This document shows positions 42,119-49,751 of a stretch of 64,000 nucleotides of DNA, piece by piece (position 1 is the stretch's first letter; each line of letters begins with the position of its first letter). The position numbers were made by a program, and so were the translations under genes. The stretch comes from CAZGUH01 sp964529005 (GTDB lineage Bacteria > Actinomycetota > Acidimicrobiia > Acidimicrobiales > Ilumatobacteraceae), in assembly GCA_964529005.1 (NCBI GenBank), contig CAZGUH010000019.1, forward strand, positions 1 to 64,000. The letters are read 5' to 3'. A model generated the notes under the pieces. That model did not search any database and had not been told where the DNA came from. It saw only the letters and a list, made by a program, of their open reading frames with translations.

Positions 42119-42790
42119 ATGCATTCACCATGGAGGGCGCGCCGACTTCTCGCCGGCGCCGCCATCGCTGCTTCGCTCATCGTCGGCGCCGCGTGCGGAG
42201 ACGATGACGACGACAGCGATGTGAGCACCGACGTGTCCAGCGCCGTCAGCGAGGTGTCGAGCGAGGTCAGCGAGGTCGTCTCGGACGCGTCCGACGCCGT
42301 CACCGACGACTCCGCGACCGAGACCACCGGAGACAGCATGACGGCTGGGGAGACCGTCGAGCTCACCGCGGTCGACTATGCCTACGAGGGCATTCCGGAT
42401 TCGATCGCGGCCGGCAGCACGCTGACGCTCCACAACGACTCCACGATCGAGGTGCACGAGGCCGTCGTGCTTCGCATCCCCGACGACGAGACCCGCAGCG
42501 TCGAGGAGATCGCCGCGCTGAGCGAGGAAGAGCAGTCGGAGATCTTCCCCGAGGATGCTCCGCCGGCCGCCGTGATCGTTGCCCTCCCCGGTGAGGACGG
42601 CCAGGCCGTCGTCGGCACCGGCGCGATCACCGAGCCGGGCCGTTACGCCGTCGTCTGCTTCATCCCGCTCGGCGCCGACCCCGATGTGGTCCGTGAGGCG
42701 ATGGAGTCCGGCTCGGACGAGCAGCCCGACCTCGGCGATGGCCCGCCGCACGTGACCCAGGGCATGTTCGCCGAACTCGTCGTCGAGTGA
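42119..42790 (+). CDS. Cupredoxin-like lipoprotein with coiled-coil-like linker
   Basis: Secreted lipoprotein of 223 residues. Signal peptide with lipobox VGAAC (Cys near residue 28), an Asp-rich stretch, then a repetitive linker in which Val/Ser/Asp/Glu recur with near-4-residue spacing (SDVSTDVSSAVSEVSSEVSE), then a beta-rich domain from about 85. That domain has VHEAVV, VVCFIPLG and PHVTQGMFAELVV, i.e. the His, Cys, His, Met order of a type 1 copper site, although spacing between Cys and the last His is longer than in plastocyanin. AAGGAG sits 7 bases before the ATG. Divergent from the PAP2 gene; followed by a strong terminator. Confidence 0.7.
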   Translation: MHSPWRARRLLAGAAIAASLIVGAACGDDDDDSDVSTDVSSAVSEVSSEVSEVVSDASDAVTDDSATETTGDSMTAGETVELTAVDYAYEGIPDSIAAGSTLTLHNDSTIEVHEAVVLRIPDDETRSVEEIAALSEEEQSEIFPEDAPPAAVIVALPGEDGQAVVGTGAITEPGRYAVVCFIPLGADPDVVREAMESGSDEQPDLGDGPPHVTQGMFAELVVE

Positions 42791-42815
42791 GCGACTGACA
42801 GCCTGAACACCCGTG

Positions 42816-42848
42816 CGAAGGGGCCGGCCGCCGAGGCCGGCCCCTTCG
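42816..42848 (+). terminator. Strong hairpin terminator after cupredoxin-like gene
   Basis: Perfect 14-base inverted repeat CGAAGGGGCCGGCC / GGCCGGCCCCTTCG with a 5-base loop, 25 bases after the stop codon. It isolates the lipoprotein gene from the downstream signalling cluster. Confidence 0.7.
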
Positions 42849-42939
42849 TCGCGTCTCGGGCAAAGTCCTATCGAACCTCTGCCTCGGCGGATGCGTCAGA
42901 ATGTGCGACCGCAAAGAGGAGAGGGAGGCCAACGGAGAG

Positions 42940-44523
42940 ATGAGCGACACGATCGCCGTCCCCACCAGTGTCATCGACATGCCCGACATGCCCGCAGGGG
43001 CGGCACAACCGGGCGATCTGAACGATGAGCTGTTGACCACCAGCATCTGGACGGACGACATGGTGGCCCGTGCCGGCATCCCGATCGTCGACGTCGCGTT
43101 CGTCACCGCGGGCGGCGGCATGGGGTCGTTCGTGATGACGAACTACCTGCGCGTCGCCGGCCTCAGCACCGACCAGATCCGGGTGCTGTCGAACATCCAG
43201 GTGCCGTGGCAGACCTACGAGTACCTCACCCGCGTGTCGCAGATCCCGCGGCCCGAGCGGCTGCGCAGCGACAGCCAGAGCATGCCGGACTGCCTGTGGG
43301 GCTTCCCCAGCTACGCGCTGCGGGAGAGCCGGCAGGACAAGACGCTCGCGCCGATCTGGAGCGTACTCACCGAGCCGGTGTTCACCGACTACTGGACGCC
43401 GCGCGCCGGCATGGTCTTCGCCGGGCTCGAGCGCGAGGCGGAGCGCATGGGCTGGAACCGCATGCTGGTCCCGGGCCAGGTGCGCATGGTGCGCAAGCGC
43501 AACGCGGGCGGCTACTTCACGATCCTCACACCGCCGCCGGGCGCGTCGGCGACCCGCCGTGTCGCCTACCGCAGCCTCCACGTGCACCTCGCCGTCGGGT
43601 ATCCGGGCCTCAGGTTCCTGCCCGACCTCCAGAAGTTCCGCTCGACGTATCCGTCGCACGCCGCCCGTGTGGTCAACGCCTACGAGCCGCACGAGCAGAT
43701 CTACGAAGGCTTGCTCCGCCAGCCCGGCCGGGTGCTGGTGCGCGGCGGCGGCATCGTCGCCAGCCGCGTGCTCCAGCGCCTGATGGAGGATCGCTGGAAC
43801 AAGGGAGCGCAAACGCAGATCCTGCACCTGTTCCGCACGTACGTCGACGGCAAGCACAACAAGTGGGGCCTTGCCCGCCGCCGCGGCGCCTACGGCTTCG
43901 CGTTCCAGGGGTTCAACGCCCCGAAGAGCGCGTGGGGCGGCGTGCACCGCGAGCAGCTCGAAAAGCTCGAGGGCGAGGCCCGCAAGGCGCTGTACGACCT
44001 CACCGGCGGCGCTCACACCCCGTACCGCAAGCTGTGGATCAAGCAGATGGAGCGGGCTCGCAACGAGGGCTGGTACACCACGTTCCAGGGCGAGGTCACC
44101 GATGTCCGCCCCGCCGCCAACGGCACGTCGATCACGACCCACATCAAGCAGCGCAACGGCGCGGTCGGCTCGATCGACGCCGACGTGATCCTCGACTGCA
44201 CCGGCCTCGAAGCCGACATCCGCGAGCACCGCGTCTACGCCGACCTGCTCGACCACTCCGGCGCAGGGCGCAACCCGCTCGGTCGCGTCGACATCGAGCG
44301 GACGTTCGAGGTGCGCGGCACCCGCAGCGGCAACGGCCGCCTCTACGCCTCCGGCTCGGCGACCTACGGCGGCTACTTCGCCGGCGTCGACACCTTCCTC
44401 GGCCTCCAGCTCTCGGCCCAGCGCATCGCCGACGACCTGGCGTCGATCGGGTTCGCGCCACGCATCGGCGTCGGCAAGTCGGTCAGCAACTGGTGGAAGT
44501 GGATGCGCCACAAGCCGATCTGA
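42940..44523 (+). CDS. Flavoprotein-like oxidoreductase, family unknown
   Basis: Protein of 527 residues that looks like a two-dinucleotide-binding enzyme. Residues near 50 hold a first Rossmann motif VDVAFVTAGGGMGSFVM; a second, GRVLVRGGGIVASRVLQRL, lies near 265; ADVILDCTGLEADIREH near 415 resembles the ATG motif of class B flavin monooxygenases; and the C-terminal RLYASGSATYGGYFAGVDTFLG resembles a flavin-closing segment. Trp/Pro/Arg-rich segments (MPDCLWGFPSYALRE) are distinctive. No specific family can be named. ATG chosen after the purine run AGGAGAGGGAGG. It heads a run of four same-strand genes with a 4-TM protein, a kinase and an FHA protein. Confidence 0.65.
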   Translation: MSDTIAVPTSVIDMPDMPAGAAQPGDLNDELLTTSIWTDDMVARAGIPIVDVAFVTAGGGMGSFVMTNYLRVAGLSTDQIRVLSNIQVPWQTYEYLTRVSQIPRPERLRSDSQSMPDCLWGFPSYALRESRQDKTLAPIWSVLTEPVFTDYWTPRAGMVFAGLEREAERMGWNRMLVPGQVRMVRKRNAGGYFTILTPPPGASATRRVAYRSLHVHLAVGYPGLRFLPDLQKFRSTYPSHAARVVNAYEPHEQIYEGLLRQPGRVLVRGGGIVASRVLQRLMEDRWNKGAQTQILHLFRTYVDGKHNKWGLARRRGAYGFAFQGFNAPKSAWGGVHREQLEKLEGEARKALYDLTGGAHTPYRKLWIKQMERARNEGWYTTFQGEVTDVRPAANGTSITTHIKQRNGAVGSIDADVILDCTGLEADIREHRVYADLLDHSGAGRNPLGRVDIERTFEVRGTRSGNGRLYASGSATYGGYFAGVDTFLGLQLSAQRIADDLASIGFAPRIGVGKSVSNWWKWMRHKPI

Positions 44524-44594
44524 CGCCTCGGACCTCTCGAACCTCGGCCCTCGCCCACTCGCACGGTCACCTTCGCACACAAGGACCTCTCGCC

Positions 44595-45053
44595 ATGATC
44601 CCCACCTTCAACGGACGCATCCAGACCCGGATCCTCCTCGTCCTGCTGATCGGCGTGCCGTGGACGCTGATCATCACGCCCTTCCTCCCCGGCAACCGCG
44701 GCGGCCTCGGCCTCGGCAAGATCGCCGGCGAGCTGTACCCGGCCACGTTCACCGCGCTGGCGATCATCCTCGTCGTCGGCGTGGTGTTGTGGGAGCCGAT
44801 CTACTACGTGCTCCAGCTGTGCCGGTGGGAAAAGGACTGGCCGGTCATGTTCTTCATGCTCGAACTGATCCCCGAAGCGGTGCTCGCCTGGTACATCTTC
44901 AAGGAGATCGGCCCCGACACCGCCGGAATCGCCACCAAGTCGACGTACATCACCCACGTCTGCTCGACCTGGGTGCTGATGTTCCTGTTCGTCCTGGGGC
45001 CGATCAAGGTGCTGTTCATCCGCTGGCGCTTCAACGGCGGCCGGATCGTCTGA
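44595..45053 (+). CDS. Four-helix membrane protein, function unknown
   Basis: Integral membrane protein of 152 residues with four hydrophobic helices at about 12-31, 47-70, 78-99 and 119-141. Both termini appear cytoplasmic, with Arg/Lys at helix ends (RIQTR, RWRFNGGRIV). Segments WEPIYYVLQLCRWEKDWP and LELIPEAVLAWYIFKE are distinctive but I do not recognise the family. It lies between the flavoprotein-like and kinase genes (13 bases before the latter), so it may be the membrane anchor or electron-transfer partner of that module. Confidence 0.75.
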   Translation: MIPTFNGRIQTRILLVLLIGVPWTLIITPFLPGNRGGLGLGKIAGELYPATFTALAIILVVGVVLWEPIYYVLQLCRWEKDWPVMFFMLELIPEAVLAWYIFKEIGPDTAGIATKSTYITHVCSTWVLMFLFVLGPIKVLFIRWRFNGGRIV

Positions 45054-45066
45054 GGAGGCCGACCGC

Positions 45067-45897
45067 ATGAACGCTCCCCATCCCCACGCCCCACCGAACC
45101 CCGACGCGGTCGCCGACTACCGCATCATCGCCCCGATGACCGACGGCAACCACGGCCGCTTCTACCGCGCCGAGCCCCCCGCGCGCCTCGGTCTCGACGC
45201 CGGCGAAGTGGCCCTGAAGGTCGTGCCCGGCGGCGACGACGCCGCGTTCCGGCGCTTCACCCGCGAGCTGCGGCTCTTCGCTCGGGTCGACAGCCCCTAC
45301 CTCGTGCGGCTGTACGACGCCGGCCAGCACGAGGGCAGCTTCTTCTATTCGATGGAGCTGTGCCCCGGCGGAACGCTGAGCGAGCCCGTCCGACCGCTCG
45401 AGCGCGCCGACCTGCGCCGGGCGGTGGGCGACGCGGCGCGCGCCGCCCACGACCTGCACGAGGCAGGCATCGCCCATCGCGATCTGCGACCGGGCAACGT
45501 CCTGCTGCGTGCGGACGGATCGGCGTGCCTTGCCGACTTGGGCCTGGCCCAGCTCGGCTCCGGGTCGGTGACCTCGATGGCGCCGATGGCGTCGGTGGGC
45601 TTCATCGATCCCGGGCTCGTGCTCGGTGACGATGCCAGCCGGGCGAGCGACATCTACTCGCTGGGGGCGATGCTGCACTTCGTGCTGACGCGCCACCACC
45701 TGCACGCAGGCGTGGAGGGCGCCGACCCGATGATGGCGATCCGCGCCATCCTCCGCCATCCGGCGCACATCCGGCGCGAGGATCTCTCCCACGAGGAAGC
45801 CGACGTGATCGCCGCCTGCACCGATCGCGACGTCTCGCATCGCCCGGCCACGGCGCTGGAAGTGGCTCACCTCATCGACGCACTCGGAAGGGACTGA
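45067..45897 (+). CDS. Divergent serine/threonine protein kinase
   Basis: Compact kinase domain of 276 residues with no transmembrane or sensor domain. Kept: VAK-type lysine in EVALKVV, the C-helix Glu region RELRLFARV, and the catalytic loop HRDLRPGNVLL. Changed: the Gly-rich loop is degenerate (MTDGNHGRFYRA), the DFG is DLG (CLADLGLAQL), the catalytic-loop Lys is Arg, and the APE is replaced by GFIDPG. It may be weakly active or a pseudokinase. It is 3 bases from the FHA gene, whose phosphothreonine-binding domain is a natural partner. Confidence 0.85.
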   Translation: MNAPHPHAPPNPDAVADYRIIAPMTDGNHGRFYRAEPPARLGLDAGEVALKVVPGGDDAAFRRFTRELRLFARVDSPYLVRLYDAGQHEGSFFYSMELCPGGTLSEPVRPLERADLRRAVGDAARAAHDLHEAGIAHRDLRPGNVLLRADGSACLADLGLAQLGSGSVTSMAPMASVGFIDPGLVLGDDASRASDIYSLGAMLHFVLTRHHLHAGVEGADPMMAIRAILRHPAHIRREDLSHEEADVIAACTDRDVSHRPATALEVAHLIDALGRD

Positions 45898-45900
45898 GGG

Positions 45901-47178
45901 ATGGAGCACTACGTACTCGCCCCGCACCACGGCGCTGGGCGCGGCCGCCTGTGCCGGCATGGCCGCGCGGCGGTGTTCTTCGTCGCCGACCCGGCGGCTG
46001 CGGCATCGCTGGTCGGCTGGTGCCGCCTGGTCGGCGAGCGGCCCGCCGACGCCGCGCTGGGCGAGTTGCAGCGACTCGCCGGCTCGCCGGGGGTCACCGC
46101 GGTCGCCGCGTTCGTCCTCGACGAAGGCGGCGTCACGGCGCTCGTGTACGGCGGCGTGCCGCTGTTCGTCCAACGGGGCGAGGGGCGCTCGCCGGTTCCG
46201 AACCCGGTGGGGCAAGCACCGTCGGTCGTCTCGCTCGGAGCGGTCGACGCGCTCGACGTCGAGGTCGCGATGTCCCCCAACGATCCGTTGATCGAGCTCG
46301 AGAACGGCGTGGTCGCGGCCGACGGGTTCAGCCTGCGTCACGTCGTCATCGCTCCGCCCCCGTGGGCCGCAACGCCCGCAACGCCCGCAGCTGCGGCAGC
46401 CGATGTCGGCGCCGAGGCCGCGGGCGGCACTGGGGGTGCGCCGGTCGTCGCGCCGGCCGAGGCCGAGCCGCCGCCTCCGCCGGTCGAGCCGCAGCCCGCG
46501 CCGGCCGAACCCGCTCCCGCGATGGCTGCGAGCGCGCCCGCGGCGACGCCGCCTGCCGCGGCTGCCAACAACATGCTGATGTCGCTCCACGGGCCCGACG
46601 ACGACCTCCCGCGCACCGAGCCGCTGCCCATCGCCGGCGGCCAGGGTCACAGCCACGACCACGGCCACAACAACGCCGCGGCGGCGCCGGCGAACCCGCA
46701 CGAAGTCCGGGTGCAGGGCCTGCGGTGCTCCCGCAACCACTTCAACGACCCACGAGCGCGCTTCTGCGCGGTGTGCGGCATCGCCATGCACCAGGCGAGC
46801 TTCGTGCTCAGCGAGGACGTCCGCCCTCCCCTCGGCGTGCTCGTGTTCAGCGACGGCTCGTTCCACAACCTGGTGCACAGCCTCGTGTTCGGCCGCGATC
46901 CCGACGACGACCCGCGCGTCCGCAGCGGCGAAGCGATCGGCGTCACCCTGGTCGATCCGGGCAACACGATCTCCCGCGTCCACGCCGAGGTGCGCGCGGT
47001 GGAGTGGGACGTCCAGCTCGTCGACCGCGGCTCGACCAACGGCACGTTCGTGTGGGTGCCGACCCACCAGCAATGGGACCGGCTGGCGCCGAATCAGCCG
47101 CGGACGCTCGAACCGGGAGCGCAGGTGGCGTTCGGCCGTCTCACCGCCACGTTCGAGAGCTCGCTCCGCCCCGCCTGA
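45901..47178 (+). CDS. Zinc-ribbon and FHA domain protein
   Basis: Protein of 425 residues. Residues 1-140 form an alpha/beta region of unknown fold that could be a degenerate phosphatase-like or sensor domain; 150-215 is an Ala/Pro-rich linker; a His-rich patch GHSHDHGHN follows; then a zinc ribbon (CSRNHFNDPRARFCAVCG); and residues 300-425 are an FHA domain with LVFGRDP, NTISRVHAEV and VDRGSTNGTFV that would bind phosphothreonine peptides. Follows the divergent kinase by 3 bases and converges on another FHA gene, so the two FHA proteins belong to one locus. Confidence 0.85.
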   Translation: MEHYVLAPHHGAGRGRLCRHGRAAVFFVADPAAAASLVGWCRLVGERPADAALGELQRLAGSPGVTAVAAFVLDEGGVTALVYGGVPLFVQRGEGRSPVPNPVGQAPSVVSLGAVDALDVEVAMSPNDPLIELENGVVAADGFSLRHVVIAPPPWAATPATPAAAAADVGAEAAGGTGGAPVVAPAEAEPPPPPVEPQPAPAEPAPAMAASAPAATPPAAAANNMLMSLHGPDDDLPRTEPLPIAGGQGHSHDHGHNNAAAAPANPHEVRVQGLRCSRNHFNDPRARFCAVCGIAMHQASFVLSEDVRPPLGVLVFSDGSFHNLVHSLVFGRDPDDDPRVRSGEAIGVTLVDPGNTISRVHAEVRAVEWDVQLVDRGSTNGTFVWVPTHQQWDRLAPNQPRTLEPGAQVAFGRLTATFESSLRPA

Positions 47179-47187
47179 GACGGGGGC

Positions 47188-47484
47188 TCACGGGCCGTCG
47201 ACGATCTCGAGGGTCACGCGGCCGACTTGGATGACGTCGCCGAGACCCACCGGGCTCGCGCCGACCAGCCGAGCACCGTTCACGTAGGTGCCGTTCGTCG
47301 ACCCTTCGTCGTCCACGACCCATCCGTCGCGCGTGGGCACGAACGTCGCGTGATGGCGCGAGACCTCGGCATCGCCGACCACGACATCGGACGCCAGGTC
47401 GCGCCCGACCGTCGCCCGAGCCGTCACGCCGACGACGCGATCGGGCTCGATGCCATCGCGCACGACGAGGTAGAGCGGCGTCAC
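47188..47484 (-). CDS. FHA domain protein
   Basis: Stand-alone FHA domain of 98 residues: VGRDLASDVVVGDAEVSRHHATFV and DDEGSTNGTYVNGARL contain all the phosphothreonine-binding residues (Arg, Ser, His, Asn). It would read phosphorylation by one of the two kinases encoded on either side. The ATG overlaps the stop of the Hsp70-like gene (ATGA), so the two are co-translated. Confidence 0.92.
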   Translation of the reverse strand: MTPLYLVVRDGIEPDRVVGVTARATVGRDLASDVVVGDAEVSRHHATFVPTRDGWVVDDEGSTNGTYVNGARLVGASPVGLGDVIQVGRVTLEIVDGP

Positions 47485-49634
47485 CCGAGCGCCTCGGTGC
47501 GCGCGTAGAACGACGCGACGAGGTTCACGAAGTTGGTGGTGTCCATCTCGTCGAGCGGCGTCGACGCGTCGATCTGGAGCGTCGAGATGGTCGACCCGTC
47601 ACGCTTCTCGATGATCACGCCGCTCGTCGCCAGCGCATCGGGCTCATCCTCCGGCGGCACGTACTCGTACGAGAGCGCGACGTAATCACCCTCGATGAAC
47701 TCGCCGTAGTCGTCGGTGACGTCGAAGAGGTTGACGGTGTAGGTGACGTCGCCGATCGTCTGCTCGTCGGAGGTGCAGTTCGCCACCAGGCTCTCGTCCT
47801 GCCCGATGACCTTCACCGCCTTGTTCAACTCGTCGTAGTGATCGATCCGCGAATAGATCCACAGATCGGAGTCCGGATTGCGGTAGCCGGTGAGGCTGAC
47901 GAGTGCGGCCGTCTCGGTCGGCAAGATGTCGCAGAAGTACGACACGTCCTGCGGGTCCAGATCGAGAACGGTCCAGTCCTCGCCCGGGTAGACGCCCTCG
48001 ACCTCGGCCTCGCTGACGACGTACGAGTCGAGCAGAGCCTGGTCGATCACGATGGGCGTGCTGTCGTCGGGACAATCCCGATCGAACGGGCTGCAGATGC
48101 TGTTCTCCGTGGTGTCGCGCGGGCCCGTGTCCTCCGGCTCCTCCTCCGATCCGCCACCTCCCGTCAGCAGCAGGAAACCGACGAAGCCCACCACCGCGGC
48201 GCCCCCGATCGCAGCGATCGGAACCCACATCGACTTCTTGCGCGGCGCCGGCGTGATCGCCTGGGAGAACGGCGACGGCGGCGGGGTCGTGAAGCTTTGC
48301 GGCGCAGCCCCGGGCGGCGTGCTCGTCGCGGCCGCGGCCGCGGTGACAGCGCCCGGGTCGGACCGCGGGCCTGTTGGCTGCGCCACGCGGCCGGGATCCG
48401 AGGCAGGGCCGGTGGGACCAGGGTCGCTCGCCGTGCCCGGCCGTGGCGGCGCGGTCGCGCCCGGATCGGACGGCGGGCCGAACAGGAGCGGTTGGTCGGC
48501 GGTGTGCGGAGCGGCCTCCTGCGTCGTTCGGTCAGCGGCGGGCGGGGCCGAGGCCGAGGCGGTGCGCACCGCGCGGACGGCTCCCAGCGCGACCGAGGTC
48601 TTGGGGTCGCCGCGCCGGCTCACCGGCACGCCGGGGAAGGATTGCTGGACGAGCCGCTCGACGATCGGCGACCGGCTCGCGCCGCCGACGACGTAGATGC
48701 CCGCGAGCTGGTTCGCGTCGAGGCCGGCGTTGCCGATGCACCGCTGCAGCAGCGTCACGGTCTCGTCGATGTACGGCTGCACCAGGTCGTCGAACTCGTC
48801 GCGCGTCACCCGCTGCTGCACCAGCCCGTCGGGCAACGGGACGATGACGTCGGCGTAGGGATGCGCGCTGAGGATCTCCTTCGCTCGTCGCGACTCGTTG
48901 CGCAGGCTGGCCGCGACGCGCTGCCACTGCGGCTCGTCGGCGACCTGGATCAGCTCCCAGGCGTCCGCCGGAAGGCGCTCGCCGATGTGGTTGACGATCA
49001 GCTCGTCGAACAGCTCACCGCCGATCGTCTGGTCGCCTCCCGGACGGCCGACGATGCTGAAGCCCCCGCCACGAGCGGTGACGACGGCGGTGTCGAACGT
49101 GCCACCGCCGAGGTCGTAGACGACCACGAAAGCGCCCTCGGGCACGCCGACGTCGCTCGCATACGACAGCGCCGCGGCGACCGGCTCGGGCACGAGCCGC
49201 GGCTCGGGCAGGCCCGCCTTGGCAGCCGCTTCGAGCAGCCGGTTGAGGCGCGGGCGGTTCCACGTCGCCGGGTGGGTGAGCCGCACCTCGCTCGGCGGCC
49301 CGCCCATCTGGCGCACGGCCTCGTCGTACACCTGACGCAGCAGCGACGCGACGAGTTGCACGACCTGGTACGGCCGGCCACCGAGCACGACCGGCGCTTG
49401 GTCGCCGAGCCGGTTCTTGGGAGCGCGCAGCGTGCTCGCGGGGTTCGAGCCGGACAGATCGTCGGCCGGGCGCCCGACGACCACGTTCTCGCTGGACTCC
49501 ACCATCACGACACTGGGCATCCGCCGCTCGCCGCCGACCTCGATGACCTCCGGCTGCCGATCGCCCACCTTGGCCGCCGCGACCGTGTAGCTGGTCCCGA
49601 AGTCGATGGCCAGGATCCAAGGGGTGAACGGCAC
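47481..49634 (-). CDS. Membrane-anchored Hsp70-like ATPase with extracytoplasmic domain
   Basis: Protein of 717 residues. Residues 1-360 are an actin/Hsp70-type ATPase: DFGTSYTVAA near 11, VPEPVAAALSYA near 148, YDLGGGTFDTAVV near 173 and VVGGASRSPIVERL near 315. The normal peptide-binding domain is missing; instead there is a Pro-rich linker (360-465) with four SDPG repeats, one transmembrane helix (469-491) and a 220-residue extracytoplasmic domain with several cysteines. GTG start follows AGGAGAG at good spacing. Divergent from the large kinase by 117 bases and coupled to the FHA gene. A -10-like TAGTCT (49683-49678) could serve it. It may sense an outside ligand and signal through ATP-driven conformational change; this is inference. 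Confidence 0.88.
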   Translation of the reverse strand: MPFTPWILAIDFGTSYTVAAAKVGDRQPEVIEVGGERRMPSVVMVESSENVVVGRPADDLSGSNPASTLRAPKNRLGDQAPVVLGGRPYQVVQLVASLLRQVYDEAVRQMGGPPSEVRLTHPATWNRPRLNRLLEAAAKAGLPEPRLVPEPVAAALSYASDVGVPEGAFVVVYDLGGGTFDTAVVTARGGGFSIVGRPGGDQTIGGELFDELIVNHIGERLPADAWELIQVADEPQWQRVAASLRNESRRAKEILSAHPYADVIVPLPDGLVQQRVTRDEFDDLVQPYIDETVTLLQRCIGNAGLDANQLAGIYVVGGASRSPIVERLVQQSFPGVPVSRRGDPKTSVALGAVRAVRTASASAPPAADRTTQEAAPHTADQPLLFGPPSDPGATAPPRPGTASDPGPTGPASDPGRVAQPTGPRSDPGAVTAAAAATSTPPGAAPQSFTTPPPSPFSQAITPAPRKKSMWVPIAAIGGAAVVGFVGFLLLTGGGGSEEEPEDTGPRDTTENSICSPFDRDCPDDSTPIVIDQALLDSYVVSEAEVEGVYPGEDWTVLDLDPQDVSYFCDILPTETAALVSLTGYRNPDSDLWIYSRIDHYDELNKAVKVIGQDESLVANCTSDEQTIGDVTYTVNLFDVTDDYGEFIEGDYVALSYEYVPPEDEPDALATSGVIIEKRDGSTISTLQIDASTPLDEMDTTNFVNLVASFYARTEALG

Positions 49635-49751
49635 GCAGCTCTCCTCGCTCGACGCGGTGCGCAGGTCGGACGGGGCGAGACTAGTGGTCGCTGGATCGCT
49701 GGCCGCGGCGCAGATCGCGTGGGAGCCGCGGCCACCGGCGAAGATGGAGAG

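Noticed and set aside
46360..46690. Ala/Pro/His-rich stretch as a separate small gene or repeat element
   Set aside because: It is in frame within the FHA protein and behaves as an interdomain linker.
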